Shown here: in pieces, positions 48,383 to 61,205 of the stretch
How positions within the stretch are numbered: the stretch's first letter is position 1
How the letters are laid out: each line of letters starts with the position of its first letter
Source of the DNA: Trichoplusia ni
Lineage: Eukaryota > Arthropoda > Insecta > Lepidoptera > Noctuidae
DNA: 64,000 nucleotides
Direction of reading: 5' to 3'
NCBI RefSeq assembly: GCF_003590095.1
Contig: NC_039492.1
Location: 3,782,001 to 3,846,000 of the forward strand
Notes under the pieces: generated by a model
The model's input: the letters and a program-made list of their open reading frames with translations, nothing else
What the model was told of the DNA's origin: nothing
Database searches by the model: none
Position numbers and translations under genes: made by a program

Positions 48383-48707
48383 TAGACACATGTTAGTACA
48401 TATAAAAATCTAGTAGGTACATAAGCAAGCTTTGATTATTTTGAGACGAGATGGCGCTGTGTGAAAGTTGCAAAATGCTATTATTCTTTCAGAAAATATA
48501 AACATGTCGCATTCTACTTTTATCTCATAAGTACTAAAAAGTATTTTCAAAACAATATCAAGATTTTGCTAACCGTATTATGTGAGTTCAGTACTTTCAG
48601 TGTTGAATTAGATAAAATAGTAATTCCCGAATGAAATTGTCAAAAGTTATTAAAAGATCTAAAATTCTCTTCGTATTGCATACAATAATTTCGCCTGTCA
48701 GCATCAA

Positions 48708-48781
48708 GGCGCCGTGGCTTAGTTGGTTAAAGCGCCTGTCTAGTAAACAGGAGATCGCGAGTTCGAATCTCGCCGGGGCCT
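48708..48781 (+). tRNA. tRNA-Thr (anticodon AGT)
   Basis: Full cloverleaf of 74 nt: acceptor GGCGCCG, A box GTGGCTTAGTTGG, anticodon stem CCTGT/ACAGG with loop CTAGTAA (anticodon AGT, U33 present), T stem GCGAG/CTCGC with loop TTCGAAT, and 3' acceptor CGGGGCC plus T73. Sequence up to the variable loop equals the usual insect tRNA-Thr(AGT). One oddity is a G4-G69 mismatch in the acceptor, where the usual gene, as I recall it, has CGGTGCC (G-U pair). No intron and no encoded CCA, as expected for eukaryotes. The open frames overlapping it on both strands are artefacts. Confidence 0.88.
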
Positions 48782-48807
48782 GCGAGTCAAAGTCATGCAC
48801 TCAAGCC

Positions 48808-48812
48808 TTTTT
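48808..48812 (+). terminator. RNA polymerase III terminator (T5) of tRNA-Thr
   Basis: TTTTT 27 nt after the tRNA 3' end; a second T5 follows about 8 nt later. Runs of four or more T are the standard Pol III stop. Confidence 0.55.
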
Positions 48813-49669
48813 GCTCGATTTTTAGTTTAATATGTAGTAATTAAGAGTTAAAAATAATTAAATTTTTGTAAAAATTGTGTCAAGCTAAAACTTTAAGTAC
48901 ATATTCGATATACACGTTTTATTTTTTTTCGTCTGTCTTTATGTGTAACAAAAGGTCTGGACTATATTTTAACATATTATATATAACTACGCTATTACTG
49001 ACGGAGGATAAGCAAAAGCTAATCAACTAATATCGGGTAATCTTTGAAAATCTTCATGCCGTACATCCATACATTACATTCAAAATCTTTATCACTCATC
49101 TCTAAACTTCCTTAGATATTAATACCTTATTGTTATATATTAATACACGGCTAGTTGTATGTGTGTTTTTTTTAATATTGAGCGGATTTCATTTTAATTT
49201 CCGATTTGACGTGAAAAAGTATATGAAAGCTGTATCTTAAATTAAACAAACGCTTTCGTAACGCCAGGTTTTATAATGAAAAATAGCTTAGAAAAGACCT
49301 GCACTGAGAAGTTTTCGCAAACTACGTAGTTTGATTGACCTTCTTAATACTCACAATAACACTAATTTTATACATTTTTTTTTTTGAATGAGCTGCAACA
49401 TTTCAATTTATCAAGGAACTTCCTAAATATTTCAGGTACAAAACTAAAAGAAGCGATGTTTTTTTTAATTTGACACAAAAAGAGCTTGGTGTTATGAAGA
49501 AATTTGAACCATAACAGAGTATCTTATAACCAGTTGGCACTGTGTTATCACATCATACAAAAGCTAATGTAACTGCATAAACTGCAAAACAATAACAAAT
49601 GACCTATGTAATTACAGTGTTAAAACTAAAAACAACACAATAATCTTTTTATGATCTAGAAAATTTTAA

Positions 49670-50010
49670 AACTGCACGTCACGCGCCGTCGGCGGGAACA
49701 AACAGAGTCGTAAACGGGAACAATAAAGCTTGGTTTCGAAGTAGGAGAGCCCAGTGTGCCGTGGCGACACTCTGAGGCACAGCGGTCTCGCCGGCGCGGG
49801 GCACAGGCGCGAGGCCGCCACTGTGCCCCACTGTGTTCAATCAAGCGCCTAGCTGAAAAACATCAATACCCCATAACAATAACAAGGGTAATCAAAATAA
49901 TAAATGGCGGCCCAGGGCGGATCGCTTTTTGTGTCCAATTATTTTTATTGGTGTTCAGTTAATTACATTCTTTGGCGAGAGCCGTGCGCGCGCGCAACTT
50001 ACGCGAGCTT
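49670..50010. promoter_or_regulatory. CpG-rich island
   Basis: GTCACGCGCCGTCGGCGGGA, TCTCGCCGGCGCGGGGCACA and a (GC)n run GTGCGCGCGCGCA at 49984-49996 that could form Z-DNA. Short open frames on both strands (RRRGAQARG..., and its antisense) reflect composition, not a gene. Confidence 0.3.
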
Positions 50011-51794
50011 AACTTTTTACACAGCGTATTCTGTGATCAATCGAAATTTGTTGGTTTTGCCTACATCTTCATGAGCATAAAATTCTCATGAGCGTCATAA
50101 ATGCTCACGCTCGTTTGAGAGTTTAACTTCAGGTTATTAAATGTAATCATTATAAATAATCGTTCTCTTTAAGAGCTTCAGGTTTAATATGATTATACGT
50201 AGGTAAGTAATATAAGTTTAAAGAAAAAGTAAAGTGTGCTACAATCCTCGAAAAATTGGAAGGAACTCTACCAAGAAAATGAAACTACGTGTTTTAATAT
50301 TTGACTCTACTTTTTAGGTTTCCAATTTTGTCAAAATTGTTTACCCTTTACTTACAGTATCATAAGGACGATGTTTTCTTCTCAAGTAAATTCTTTACCT
50401 TGGCAGACAGGATCCAAAATTGTAACTCCTCTAATTTTAAATCAAAACTATTGAGTTTTTATTAAGATGATGATAGGAAGTCCTGTTATATTAATCATTT
50501 TTAACATAATTACCTACCCATTAAAATATTGGATCGAGCGTCTTAAAACGCTGTTGTTTGAAGACTAAATTAGGAAAAGCAGTTCCCACGATTACAAAAA
50601 AAATGTAGACTACATTTTCTTTTACATCGACTTTAAGAGTTAGAGACGCATCTATTAACTTACACAAGCATTCTTGTAACAGTCTTTATTAACAAAATTA
50701 ACAGAATAAGCACTAAAATCAACTTATTAAAGTTTTCTCTATCACACATACGTGCTACGTTGTTATAATCGGCCATAATCGCGGTTCGAACGTCGCTGGC
50801 ATCGCTCTGCGCTTGCGACGTTTTTGCACGTTCCCTTCTTATTGATTAAGCTATTTGCGAAGCTACGAAATTTTTATAGCCTCTCTCAGACATGTGTGTC
50901 AATGAACGTTTCTTGAGATTCTACGATGGTTCTGATTCTGTGCGGATGATATGACTTTATGTTCAGTTTTAAGATGTTTCAATGATGTCTTTAGAGATAA
51001 TTATAAATAGAGTTTACATCGAGATTTCTGACAAGAAAATACATGAAACTAAAATTAGAAATTAAATAATTTCCAAATTAAATACGTTACTTTTCAATAC
51101 AAGGCATTTCACAGAACTCTACAATTAACCAATAAACGGAACAAGTATAAAACCGTATAATTTGTTCAAACTGAGAATGAAACTTTTCTAATTTAGTTAT
51201 TTTATCACAGACAACTGTTTCCACAAATCGTTTTATTACACGTTTCCTACTAAATGTTATTAGGCCGTGGCGCCTACAATTATAATGATTGTTAATAACA
51301 CCGGTCTGTAAATTCGTGGCGTGGATATTATTAATCGGGATCATTCATGCGTGACATATGCATGCATGTTTATCCGACTGTGAATGTGCCTTTTAATACA
51401 AAGTGTTAATAATTATAATTTATGTTCGTTTTTAATGTTTTTGTCATTCAATCAGTCTATTGAGAATGTTTTACAAGTATTCTAGGAACTTTTGTTTTAT
51501 TAATTGTTATGGAGGTCTGGAGTTCGTAACTTTTAAAATGAGCTGTTTGTTAGTTAAAGTTTATGAGAAAAAATTGGTTAGTTACATGTTTTTAAACCTA
51601 ATTAGAAGTTGACTGGGAATCGTGGAATGTTTGAAGAAATCTGCCCTAGGGAAGATTATTTTTTAGAAGCTTTATAGTAAGGTGAGTGGTTGTAATTTAT
51701 TAACTAAAACTATACAAAAAAATAAAAGCATAATTAGTAAAACTTCATTGAATTATTGTAGGGTGAATAGTTGCTGAAGTTAAATAAATATAAA

Positions 51795-52066
51795 AAAATT
51801 GTCAAGTGCGAGTCGGACTCGCAAAACTGACGGTTCCATATAAAGGCTTCCTTGACATACTTGATCACCTATCAATATTATAACCGTAGTTATAATTTGT
51901 AGTTAAAGCGGCAACAGAAATACCATCTGTGAAATTTTTAACTGTCTTGCTATCACGGTTCATGAGATACAGCCTGATGACAGACGAACAGACATACGGA
52001 CAGACAACGGTACATTAGTAATAGGGTTCCATTTAAACTTTTTGGGTACAAAACCCTAAAAAACGC
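51795..52066 (+). repeat. Retroelement tail, 'CAAGTGCGAGTCGGACTCGC' family
   Basis: Nearly complete copy: AATTGTCAAGTGCGAGTCGG, GCGGCAACAGAAATACCATC, TGTCTTGCTATCACGGTTCA, GATACAGCCTGATGACAGAC, then TTGGGTACAAAACCCTAAAA. Very common in lepidopteran genomes; the coding part of the parent element is absent. Confidence 0.8.
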
Positions 52067-53213
52067 AAAATAAATCTAAATTCAGTCGCAGACAAAATCA
52101 AAATTTAATAGGTTAACTTTTGTGACCTCCTAAAACTCTTGTTTCCCATCGGAATGAACAACGAATTAATTTATTTAATTATCTGACAAACGTTTACGAT
52201 GTTTACCGGGAATCTTAAAAGTGATGTTACAAAACGGACATTTGTAAACAGATTTGTAATAATAATTGAGATCGTAAAGGCCAATCAAGAGGACTGTGTT
52301 ACAATGGGAACAAAGAAGTTTTTATTACCTAATTATCATGATTTGTTTTCTTTAATGAGTGCTCTATGTTTCATCGCACTATTACCTATTAACCAAACCT
52401 CTTTACCATCCAACATCCAATCGACAAGCCATCTTCAACCTTATGACTCTACATTTAAGAGTTGTGAACATTTTTTGTGAGTGTTTAGGAAATTTGGTAA
52501 CAGTTTTATGTTATTACGAGCCCCTAATTGGAACGGATGCTTTGTTTCAAATGTCATATTTTAATGTTTCACTAATTGTTATTACGGTGATATAAAAATA
52601 TTATTGTTTTCGTTTTTTGTAATTCAGGTAAGACGATTTTGGGTTTAGTTATTTGTGTATTAAGATTTTATAAGTCCTAATTTGATGCGTTTTGGTAATA
52701 ATGCTTCATAGTATTTTATGCCTACACTAATTTTGAAAATGTTAACATATGCGACTTCGAATATTTTGTTACCGAATAAAGTGTGTTGTAGAGTTCTGTC
52801 CGTCTAGCCAATTGATTAAATGTGTATAGATGACAGGCTAAAATCACGTGAGTTATCGAAACAAAATGTCGATTTCATATATTTGACCGTTGTCGCATCC
52901 GTTTAGTCAATAAGCTGTATTTTAATTTAAGAAAATCTGTCTTTCTTCATTAGAAAAACATTATGATAGAAAGTTTTAATCAGCTGATCAAATTTTAATT
53001 TCAATTAAATATCACCATTTTTTTTTATTCGGTACTTGCTTTTGCCTACTCGAGAAAAGTGTATTTCGAAATACATTTTTCCGATAAAATCTATCTTAAA
53101 TCTTGATATCATACAGCAATCTCAAATAGGATCGAGATCTTTTTTTATATACGTTGTATATGACAAGGTATCTAAAAGCCATATATATTATTAAGCATTG
53201 ATTCAATTGTCAG

Positions 53214-53308
53214 GCTCGAGGGGCGGGCCGCCCAACCCTCCGCCCATCCCGCCCATTGCCGCCGGCAACGTGGTTACCGTGATCAAGTACAATCATTGGC
53301 AACTATAA
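53214..53308 (+). other. GC-rich block with exon-like structure (unresolved)
   Basis: An abrupt G+C-rich stretch in AT-rich DNA, directly after ATTCAATTGTCAG (acceptor-like). In one frame it reads SRGGPPNPPPIPPIAAG then NVVTVIKYNHWQL and stop at 53306-53308. It could be a terminal exon, but no upstream partner was found and a CpG-rich regulatory element reads as well. Confidence 0.2.
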
Positions 53309-53644
53309 GTTCAAATGTATTATTAAATATTAATATACGATAAATATATATTTAGGTAAGATTCTTGACTTACCTATGTATTTTGTGAGTTGACTCTATT
53401 TTACTGATAATTACTGTTTTGTAGTATTTTTTCATGTACGACAGATATACTTAATTAAAATTAAGAGCAATCTTAACATTCTTCATTTCTGATAAGAACT
53501 AAAAATATCAACATGTCAAAAGCTTCATTGTTTTTCAAAACATTTGCATAGCGATGAAATACCTACGTTGTGTATCATGAATATCAAAAAATCTTCAAAA
53601 TCTGCTCCAAATTAGATTTTACGGCATTCTATAGTTTTATTAAG

Positions 53645-53835
53645 TACTAGCGACCTGCCCCGGCTTTGCACGGGTGGAAATTTATTTTTTTAAGCCTCTT
53701 TTCCCGGATAAAATATAGCCTACACGGATTCGGAATTTCTTAAAAAAATTTTGAAATCGGATCAATAGTTTTTGAGCCTATTCAATACAAACATGCAAAA
53801 ATACAAAGGTTTCCTCTTTATAATATTAGTATAGA
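53645..53835 (+). repeat. RTE-type LINE 3' region
   Basis: Starts ACTAGCGACCTGCCCCGGCT, contains GGATAAAATATAGCCTACAC and AAATCGGATCAATAGTTTTT, ends CTTTATAATATTAGTATAGA. Confidence 0.7.
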
Positions 53836-54071
53836 CTTATCTATTAGCTCTACGTCTGGCGCCACTCAATCTCTTCCCGTATAATTTCTCTAAGGCATAA
53901 TAATATAATACATTAATAAGCAATAACTGAGCTTCTTGAAAAACCAACACACATCAGCACTTTCTATAAATCTCTTAATGATTTCCTTCTTCGACTTCCA
54001 CGTTACATTACGACAGTTTCCCATTGCTATGTCTAAGAATAACTTAGAAAGTGAATCACGTTTAGCTATCA

Positions 54072-54168
54072 GAAAACCTACCATCAACTCTTAAAGGAAT
54101 TTTTTTGCATTGGTTAAAGCGAGAAAGCGCTCCACAAGACGTAGATCACCATCTCTGTTTTTAACACA
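54072..54168 (-). repeat. Palindromic repeat family, copy H
   Basis: GGTTAAAGCGAGAAAGCGCT against TCACCATCTCTGTTTTTAAC. On the minus strand the tail is CCTTTAAGAGTTGATGGTAG, matching copy E's CTTTAAGACGTGGTGGTAG, so this copy is inverted. Confidence 0.55.
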
Positions 54169-54204
54169 AAAGTTTGACAACACCAAATCTAGTAGCCCCC
54201 AGAA

Positions 54205-54565
54205 GTCTGTACTAGATGTCCGTATCGTCATCACCCTAGCCTTTTCTAAACTATGTTAGGGTCGGCTTCCAGTCTAAACGGATGCAGCTAAGTACCAATG
54301 TTTTACAAGGAGCGACTGCCTATCTGATCCCCCCAACCCAGTTATCTGGGCAACACGATACCTCTTAGTTCGACTGATTGTAGGACTTTCTAGATTCTGA
54401 CTACCCGTAACGACTGTCAAGTCTGTCAGTTTGGATAACAACCGGAATCCACAATTTATCGTGCCTTCAGAAAAACGGAGGAACTCGTTATGCATAGATG
54501 GTCACCCATCCACGGACCGAACGTACCGAGTGTAGCTTAACCTGCGATCGATCAACTTGTGCAGT
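54205..54565 (+). repeat. Dispersed lepidopteran repeat (GGGTCGGCTTCCAGTCTAAACGG type)
   Basis: ATCACCCTAGCCTTTTCTAA, GGTCGGCTTCCAGTCTAAAC, TTTTACAAGGAGCGACTGCC, TGACTACCCGTAACGACTGT, ATTTATCGTGCCTTCAGAAA. I recognise these as landmarks of a retroelement common in moths and butterflies; the minus-strand open frame inside is spurious. Confidence 0.7.
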
Positions 54566-54569
54566 TGTT

Positions 54570-57500
54570 TTTTAGTTTAACCATCTTTTCTACGAATCTA
54601 TAGATACTATAATGTCCAGATAAAAACAAGAGAAAGTATAATAAAAAACTCAAGTGTTATTCAATAAGGTTTTATTTAACATATATTTTTATTCAAACCG
54701 CAATTAAACACTTGTCCATTCGAGCGTACACAGAGGTGCTACGGCAATAACTTGTCCGGTCCTGATTGCGTTGAGCGTCTAGTTAATGAGAGCCTTATTA
54801 AATAATTATTAATTGCCGACGACCCGCTGCGTTCAGCGATTGCAATACAAACTATTGAAATATCATTTAGCGCTGTACCGCCGTATATATGAAGGAAGAA
54901 CAGCCTGTATATACGGAATAGTGTTGAAATGTTTTTTTATTCGAATGCCCAAAAATGGTGTGTATTGTATACAGGTTGGAATGCGAATGATTGCTTGTAA
55001 TTTATATCGAAACTTTTAATGCTGAAATCGATTTTGACGTTTTAGTCGATTTGGTGAATCGTTTCCGTGTGACACTAGTAATTTATTCTAAATATGTTGA
55101 AAACTACTAATATACTCAATAATCTTTCTCTGATTTTCGGGTATTTTATTATTTTGTCCTTACATTTTACAATCTTACGTTTCTCCCTGTTTGCAATGAT
55201 AAGTATAGTATGGTAGAAATATTTTTATTTGAAAGTCTGTCATCATTCACATGCACATATAGTAATACTTGTCCTACTGTCATAAGCTTGAAATCAAGTC
55301 TTTAACTGAAATGAAGAAAGTTTCGCCTGTAAGCTAATCACAAGTTCCCATGATTAGCTGCGACTAAGGATAAAAAGATGTACCAAGGTGTTGATTGATG
55401 CATTGGATATTCCCACACTTTGTCATTAGCAATAGAGGGCTATAAATGATATCTAATGAGAAATGGTCATCATAAAAACTTAATAATAATTTGCATAATG
55501 CTTAGTGACGATTCTGCGTAGTCAGTAGATAAATACTTTAATGTCAAGTCGGCCTTATCATTACGAAGTAAATTAATACAATGAATAAACATCCGGTGAG
55601 ACTTGATTGCAAATACATAATACATGTTACATGTGTATAAATAGGTTTTCTTGAATGGCTAATATGTAAGTGACGGACGTGTCATTCGAACCATCTTTTC
55701 ATTAATTTAATAATTGTTTTTTCAAACTTGTCTACTGAAAGAAAGCTTGGGTAAATAAACACAGTCGAGAGGAATTTTTATTTAATTTAATTTGATAATT
55801 CATTATACCACATGAAAATCCATAAATCATACGTCAAACGAGGTAGGTAACATTCTTGAATGACAAGTGGGGAGCCACACAAATACTCGAATCATTCTAA
55901 AAACTAATTAGATGACGTAGTCTCCGCTCGTTCATTTTGAAAATTAATCATGTAATACATCACGCACAAGTTAATTAATATTTTTTTTCTTTTAACAACA
56001 ACTGGATGAATGGATTATCTACTCGTGAAACCAAAGCTAAAAGTCAATTAATTCGAGAATCGAACGCGTAAAATTAATTCATTACCAACATACAAATCAT
56101 TATGAGTACAAACACAATAACTCTTTTGAAAAAGTGTGTGTTTGTATATCATATATCTTAAGGCGATGTCCATTGACTTATTGTGGGCTGTCCGCAACGC
56201 CGCCATTTTCGTATTGAAATTTAACCACAATATATTACGTTTGTTTGTTAAGTTAATTGTTAAATGGAGAGGCTCGTTATATTCTCGCGCATATTTTATT
56301 TGATACCGGCGCTTGCTCTCCCTCGTATATCACCTGATTGTAAAAGATGCATCCGCTTTTAGTTTCTTTGAATGCTCGCCTCGCCTCGGGCCGCGACCGT
56401 TGCTCAATAATTCTGTTAATTTTCATTAAAATCATCAAGAATTTCTTATGTTTTCGGTTTGTCAAACATCTTCAATTTATACGAAATATTTTTAATGTCT
56501 AACAAATCAAAAGTCTATACCCGTACCCGAAGGCGCTTAGACAGGCCGGTACCAAATTTAATAACGAATGAAATTAGTCGTTATTTACGATATTAAAGCT
56601 ATGGCGCCTTATTTTAAACAAATACCGGTCGGCCATTTGAGTACGGTCCCGCCGGCCATAGCCCATACATCGCGGCCCACAAAACATGAATGCCTGTAAC
56701 GACCTACTTATGTAACATATTTACTGCCAACACTACCTTTCGAGTCGTCCGATGTAATTTTGGCTCATAACGCGTGCGTTCACGTCGAATTCTTGTGGTT
56801 TTTATAAAAAGAACGTAACGTAAACGTGTGTGTAACCGTATACATTTTAAGCGCTTTTGAGATGCCTCGAGAAGTCGGCTTCGGGTCCTAAAGAATCATA
56901 ATTAAAAGCAATAACGTGAGATGATTGGTTGGCATTAGGTACAGAAACGCGATTAACGTTTACGATAACAATTATTAGGGAGTTTCATTAGGAATGCAAA
57001 TACGGGGAGCGCGCCTCGAACGAGGATTGGTCTCTTGCGTAATCTCCATTTAATAATTAGTATATAAATGCCTTATCTTCGTATTTCGTTATATCTTTTT
57101 AATTGTGTGAACATCGTTAATTTAGTTCCGCGCCAAAATATAATGCCTGCGGCTTTTATATGTAAAAATGTAATTATTAAAACGTAGATTTAATAACTTA
57201 ATTTGCATAAACAAGGTCAGAACTTGAATACACGCAATTGTATTTTGGCTATTCTTGAGTTTTTTTCATAATTAACGACTATTGCGTAAAGACGTAAATT
57301 GTACAAATTGCAATCTTAAAATTAAACTAATCTTTTGCATTAATTTTTGCTGTAAAATTAGGTACCATCGTTATTGTGATGTCACTCCCTGTTAATTACA
57401 CTGTTTTATCAAATTTATAAATCTCTGATCCTGATCTTATACATAGTAGCTTGAAAATATATTTTTAAGTTTCATAACAAATGTCAGTCAGTAGAAATAT

Positions 57501-60174
57501 CTCCATAATTTTTATTTTAACACACAATTGATATGATAAACTAAATTATCGTACTGCATAAGTACCGTTCAAAGTTGCGTCGGTACGTATATTAGGAAAA
57601 AAAAATACAAATACACACAGGTGTCTTTTGTGTCCTAACATAATATAATATTATAATCAAAAATCAAACTTAGGTGATCAAAAAACAATTCACATAAATC
57701 TATACATAGATACCTACCTAATTAGGTATTTCCAATACAATTTTTATATCCACAATCAGCTTGTTACAACAATACCTAGCTCTAAACTTAAAACATTTAA
57801 TTTATATCCTTAGCCAAACATTCGAAGAACAATAAATTAAAAAGGAATGAACTTCCTAATCACATAAAACATTAACAAACAGTTTCAAAATGTCCGGCCT
57901 CAGGCCACAAACGAATTTAATTATTTTCGAAACTGGCCCCTAAACATTTGCATAAGAAAACTATAATTTATCTATACAAGAAATTAACCTTTTGCCTCAA
58001 CTCAATTAGGCTAAACCAAAGTGTATACTAAAAGGGTTCATGCTGGATTTTTGGGGTTCCTTAAACAATAATTTTAATACAAAAATATTTTTTTAGAAGC
58101 AAGTTACGTAACGGGCTCAAATTCCCGACATTTCTTAAATATTGTCTTTCTTAAAATACTGTTTTCGTAATCGTTATGTGTTAAATTAAGTTTCAATCAA
58201 TTGAAAATAATTCAGTCACGCAAAGACAAAATGCATGTCTTTAAAGTACCTATGCTTGCGATTCGCAATTAGGGGAACTATCGTAATTATTAATGATTAC
58301 TGAGAATTTCCTACTGAATTATGCAAAAAGGGAGTTGTTTATTTGTAAAACATATTTAATTATATAGGTTTTTATTATAAGAAGAGCATTTACGTCTGCA
58401 TTAATTGACTTTGTCATTTACGCGTAAATCATGAATGAAATATTGGAATTTTACATTAATTAGTTGCTGATAGATTATTAATAAAGGACTTAGACTTGGC
58501 TATCATATATAGAAAATACAAAAAAAAAGTAGGTCTCTTTCAGGTATGTTCTTTCATCACTTTGGTTATGTTAGTCACTGGCACCAAAAGCAGTATTTTT
58601 GCAAAACGTTTATGCCTGAAAACATTATGCGTAATGATCATTTAGCTGAATTTTGTTAAAATATACATTTAATAGATAGACCTAACCAAAAAAAAAAAGA
58701 AATAAATAGACCTGCAAAACTTCGTTTAAGTACGAAACTTGCGAAAGATACACAAAAACAAATACAACCTTTTTTACCGATTTCTCAAATGTTCCGCGAA
58801 TTTTAGGTCATTCAAAAAGTAAATTCAATTATAATTTCATGATCTTACCAACAGTAAAACCTTTACACTGTAAACGCGGTTCACGCTTGAGCGGACCACT
58901 TTTTCCCTGTCAATTTAGCTTTTTTTTAACATGAACCTCATAAGTCAAGCTATCAATTAGACAGAGTATCAGTCAAAGTTGCGTTTCGTGACAGACAGAT
59001 AAAGCTGGGGTCGTATAGACCGCGGGTTCTGAAGTAAATGAGGTACAAGTTAACAACATAAGCGAACAAGATCGATGTTTTTAATAAAAAGAGGTTGAAT
59101 AGAATAACATTAGACACATGATTTTTCTTTTGTTTTCTGAAAATGTGATCAAATAATTCTGATTAAAAATCCGAATTAAGCTCGAATTTTCAAGGTTATT
59201 AAATAATTATGTTGCCATATGACTTGATTTTAATTAATTGAGACTGTCAGCTAATAAAAACCATTTAAATAAGATTTGATGTATCAGTGTTAGTATGTTA
59301 TATCCACCTAAAATTGAGTAGCAAACAATAGAACAAACTTACTGCAATTTAATAGATCTATCTGTTTACCATCATGTTTATGTTATAATTGTAAACGATT
59401 CCTAAAAATAAAGTTAAATTTAGCAGCTATTATAACTCAAGGATATTAAAACCCGCTAAAAGCTATCTATACGACTTAGGCCGTTGTAAACGTTACCAAA
59501 CGATGTATTCAGGCGACGTTGACTTTAATTAATGGCACAGAGAATGATATTTATTAATTTTTAATTTCCTTTTAAGAGTTCCTTCATTGGACAGTCTGTT
59601 GGTTTAACAAGATGGACAAGACAGACTTGCAAAATGTTTAAAGTACCTACTTCATTAATATTTGGTGATAGATGATTTTATATTAATTATGTTTGAGCGC
59701 TCATAACTTTTTTGTTTAACTGTTTTTTTGCTTGCTTCCTTTGTAGGTAAAATTAATTTTAGACCGTAGATAAATGGTCGGAATGCAGTTAAATTAAAAG
59801 CTATAAGTACAGAAAATAGCGACATCCCTTTTCCAAAAGCCGCATCGGAATCATCATTCTAAGCGGTCATTTATATATTATAATAGGTGGTTGTAATAAA
59901 CTTAAAGGAAACGAGATGTAACCTTCGAGCATTGACACAATCAAAAACAATTCTAATTCCTCTAACTCAACAACTTTACAAGGTCAAACAAGCAATGAAA
60001 GTTGCATCCTTGTCTATCCTAAATCGTCGCCATCAGTTAAAACTGAAGATATATATGTATAAAGACAAAACAATACCAGGCAATCCAATGGTCACACTTA
60101 ATACAGCTCATACTCATATAACATTGCCCAAATCAAACAATGTCGGTTAGTTTTATGGGTTTACAAATGTAAGC
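54570..60174. other. Long AT-rich gene-free stretch
   Basis: No coding segment or clear transposon. CpG-containing GCCAT motifs occur at 56199-56211 (GCCGCCATTTTCG), 56629-56640 and 56651-56660, the last two inside a small GC-rich patch (56625-56690). Confidence 0.5.
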
Positions 60175-60260
60175 AAAACGCCGGCCGAGCTCCGGAGGTA
60201 ATTGGATCGCCCCGGGCCGCGTTATTTATGTTGCCATACATCAGCGCGGGGAAAACAAAC
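60175..60260. promoter_or_regulatory. CpG-rich patch
   Basis: CGCCGGCCGAGCTCCGGAGG followed by TCGCCCCGGGCCGCG and ATCAGCGCGGGG. No exon or promoter motif beyond composition. Confidence 0.2.
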
Positions 60261-61205
60261 AAGCGGACAGACCGAATTTGTATGTTATGAGTTTAATACT
60301 AATTTATATGTGACGTCATTATAGGTGGAAAAGAGGTGGGTTTTGTAGAGGACACACCTTTAGCTACAATAGAAATTTGGATAGTCATAAAGTACAGCTT
60401 GCTTCAGTCTCTACGGCATGTTCAAACCAACGAAAACCTTAAGAAACCTTAAGTTCGGCGTGTCCGAAACAATTTACTGCCTTGGAACCCGCAACGAAAT
60501 TAATCAGAAATAGTAAAAATGAGGAATGAAAAACTGTGAAACTGGGAGTGGGCCCTTAACTTTATTAATTAGGTAAGTGTGTTATCAAATACTACAACTA
60601 AAGTATAAAATGAGGGGATAACACTACTTTACCAGTGTCTCATCCCAAAATCAAATATAAATTAGACAATTGCATTTTTTGAATGTTTTGTTACTACCAA
60701 ATATCGGAAACATGCATGATATAATCTGCATAGACCGAACCACCACTCTCAGCAAGGGTTCAATGAATCGAGTAGACCATTTTCTTCAACTTTAACCGCT
60801 TAATAAAGGAGTATAATTTAATTTCTTTTGCATGTATCCTTTTTATTCTGTGGGTGTATTATGTTTTTGTATTTGCTGCTTTAGTATTCGGGCATTCTTA
60901 AAGCTCATAAACTCTATCTAATTGAACATTCTGCAATTCAATGTAACTCAAATGAATAAAAATCAATAATCGAAACGAATAAATGCAGATATTTAGTGTT
61001 TCTTTTTTAAAGACGTTAAAGATTGTAGCAATATCACTTGGCTATTGTTTACCCATTTTTTTTTTATTTTTTATTCGTTAAATATACAATTACAATATGT
61101 AGTGCTCCACAAAACCGGTTTATCGGTTTGCCTGTGGACGAGTCGCAATTTAGTTAATTTTACACATATATTATACATATAAAAGTTATACACATAGATA
61201 TGTAT

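Noticed and set aside
48597..48825. Open frames on both strands with SSKQEIASSNLAGA or similar
   Set aside because: They translate the tRNA-Thr gene.
49656..49962. Arg-rich open frames on both strands
   Set aside because: Result of the CpG-rich island composition; both strands are open at once with no conserved pattern.
53890..54087. 65-codon minus-strand frame (GNCRNVTWKSKKEIIKRFIE)
   Set aside because: Looks faintly like a piece of a transposon-related protein but is too short and unconfirmed; it lies between a LINE tail and a palindrome copy.
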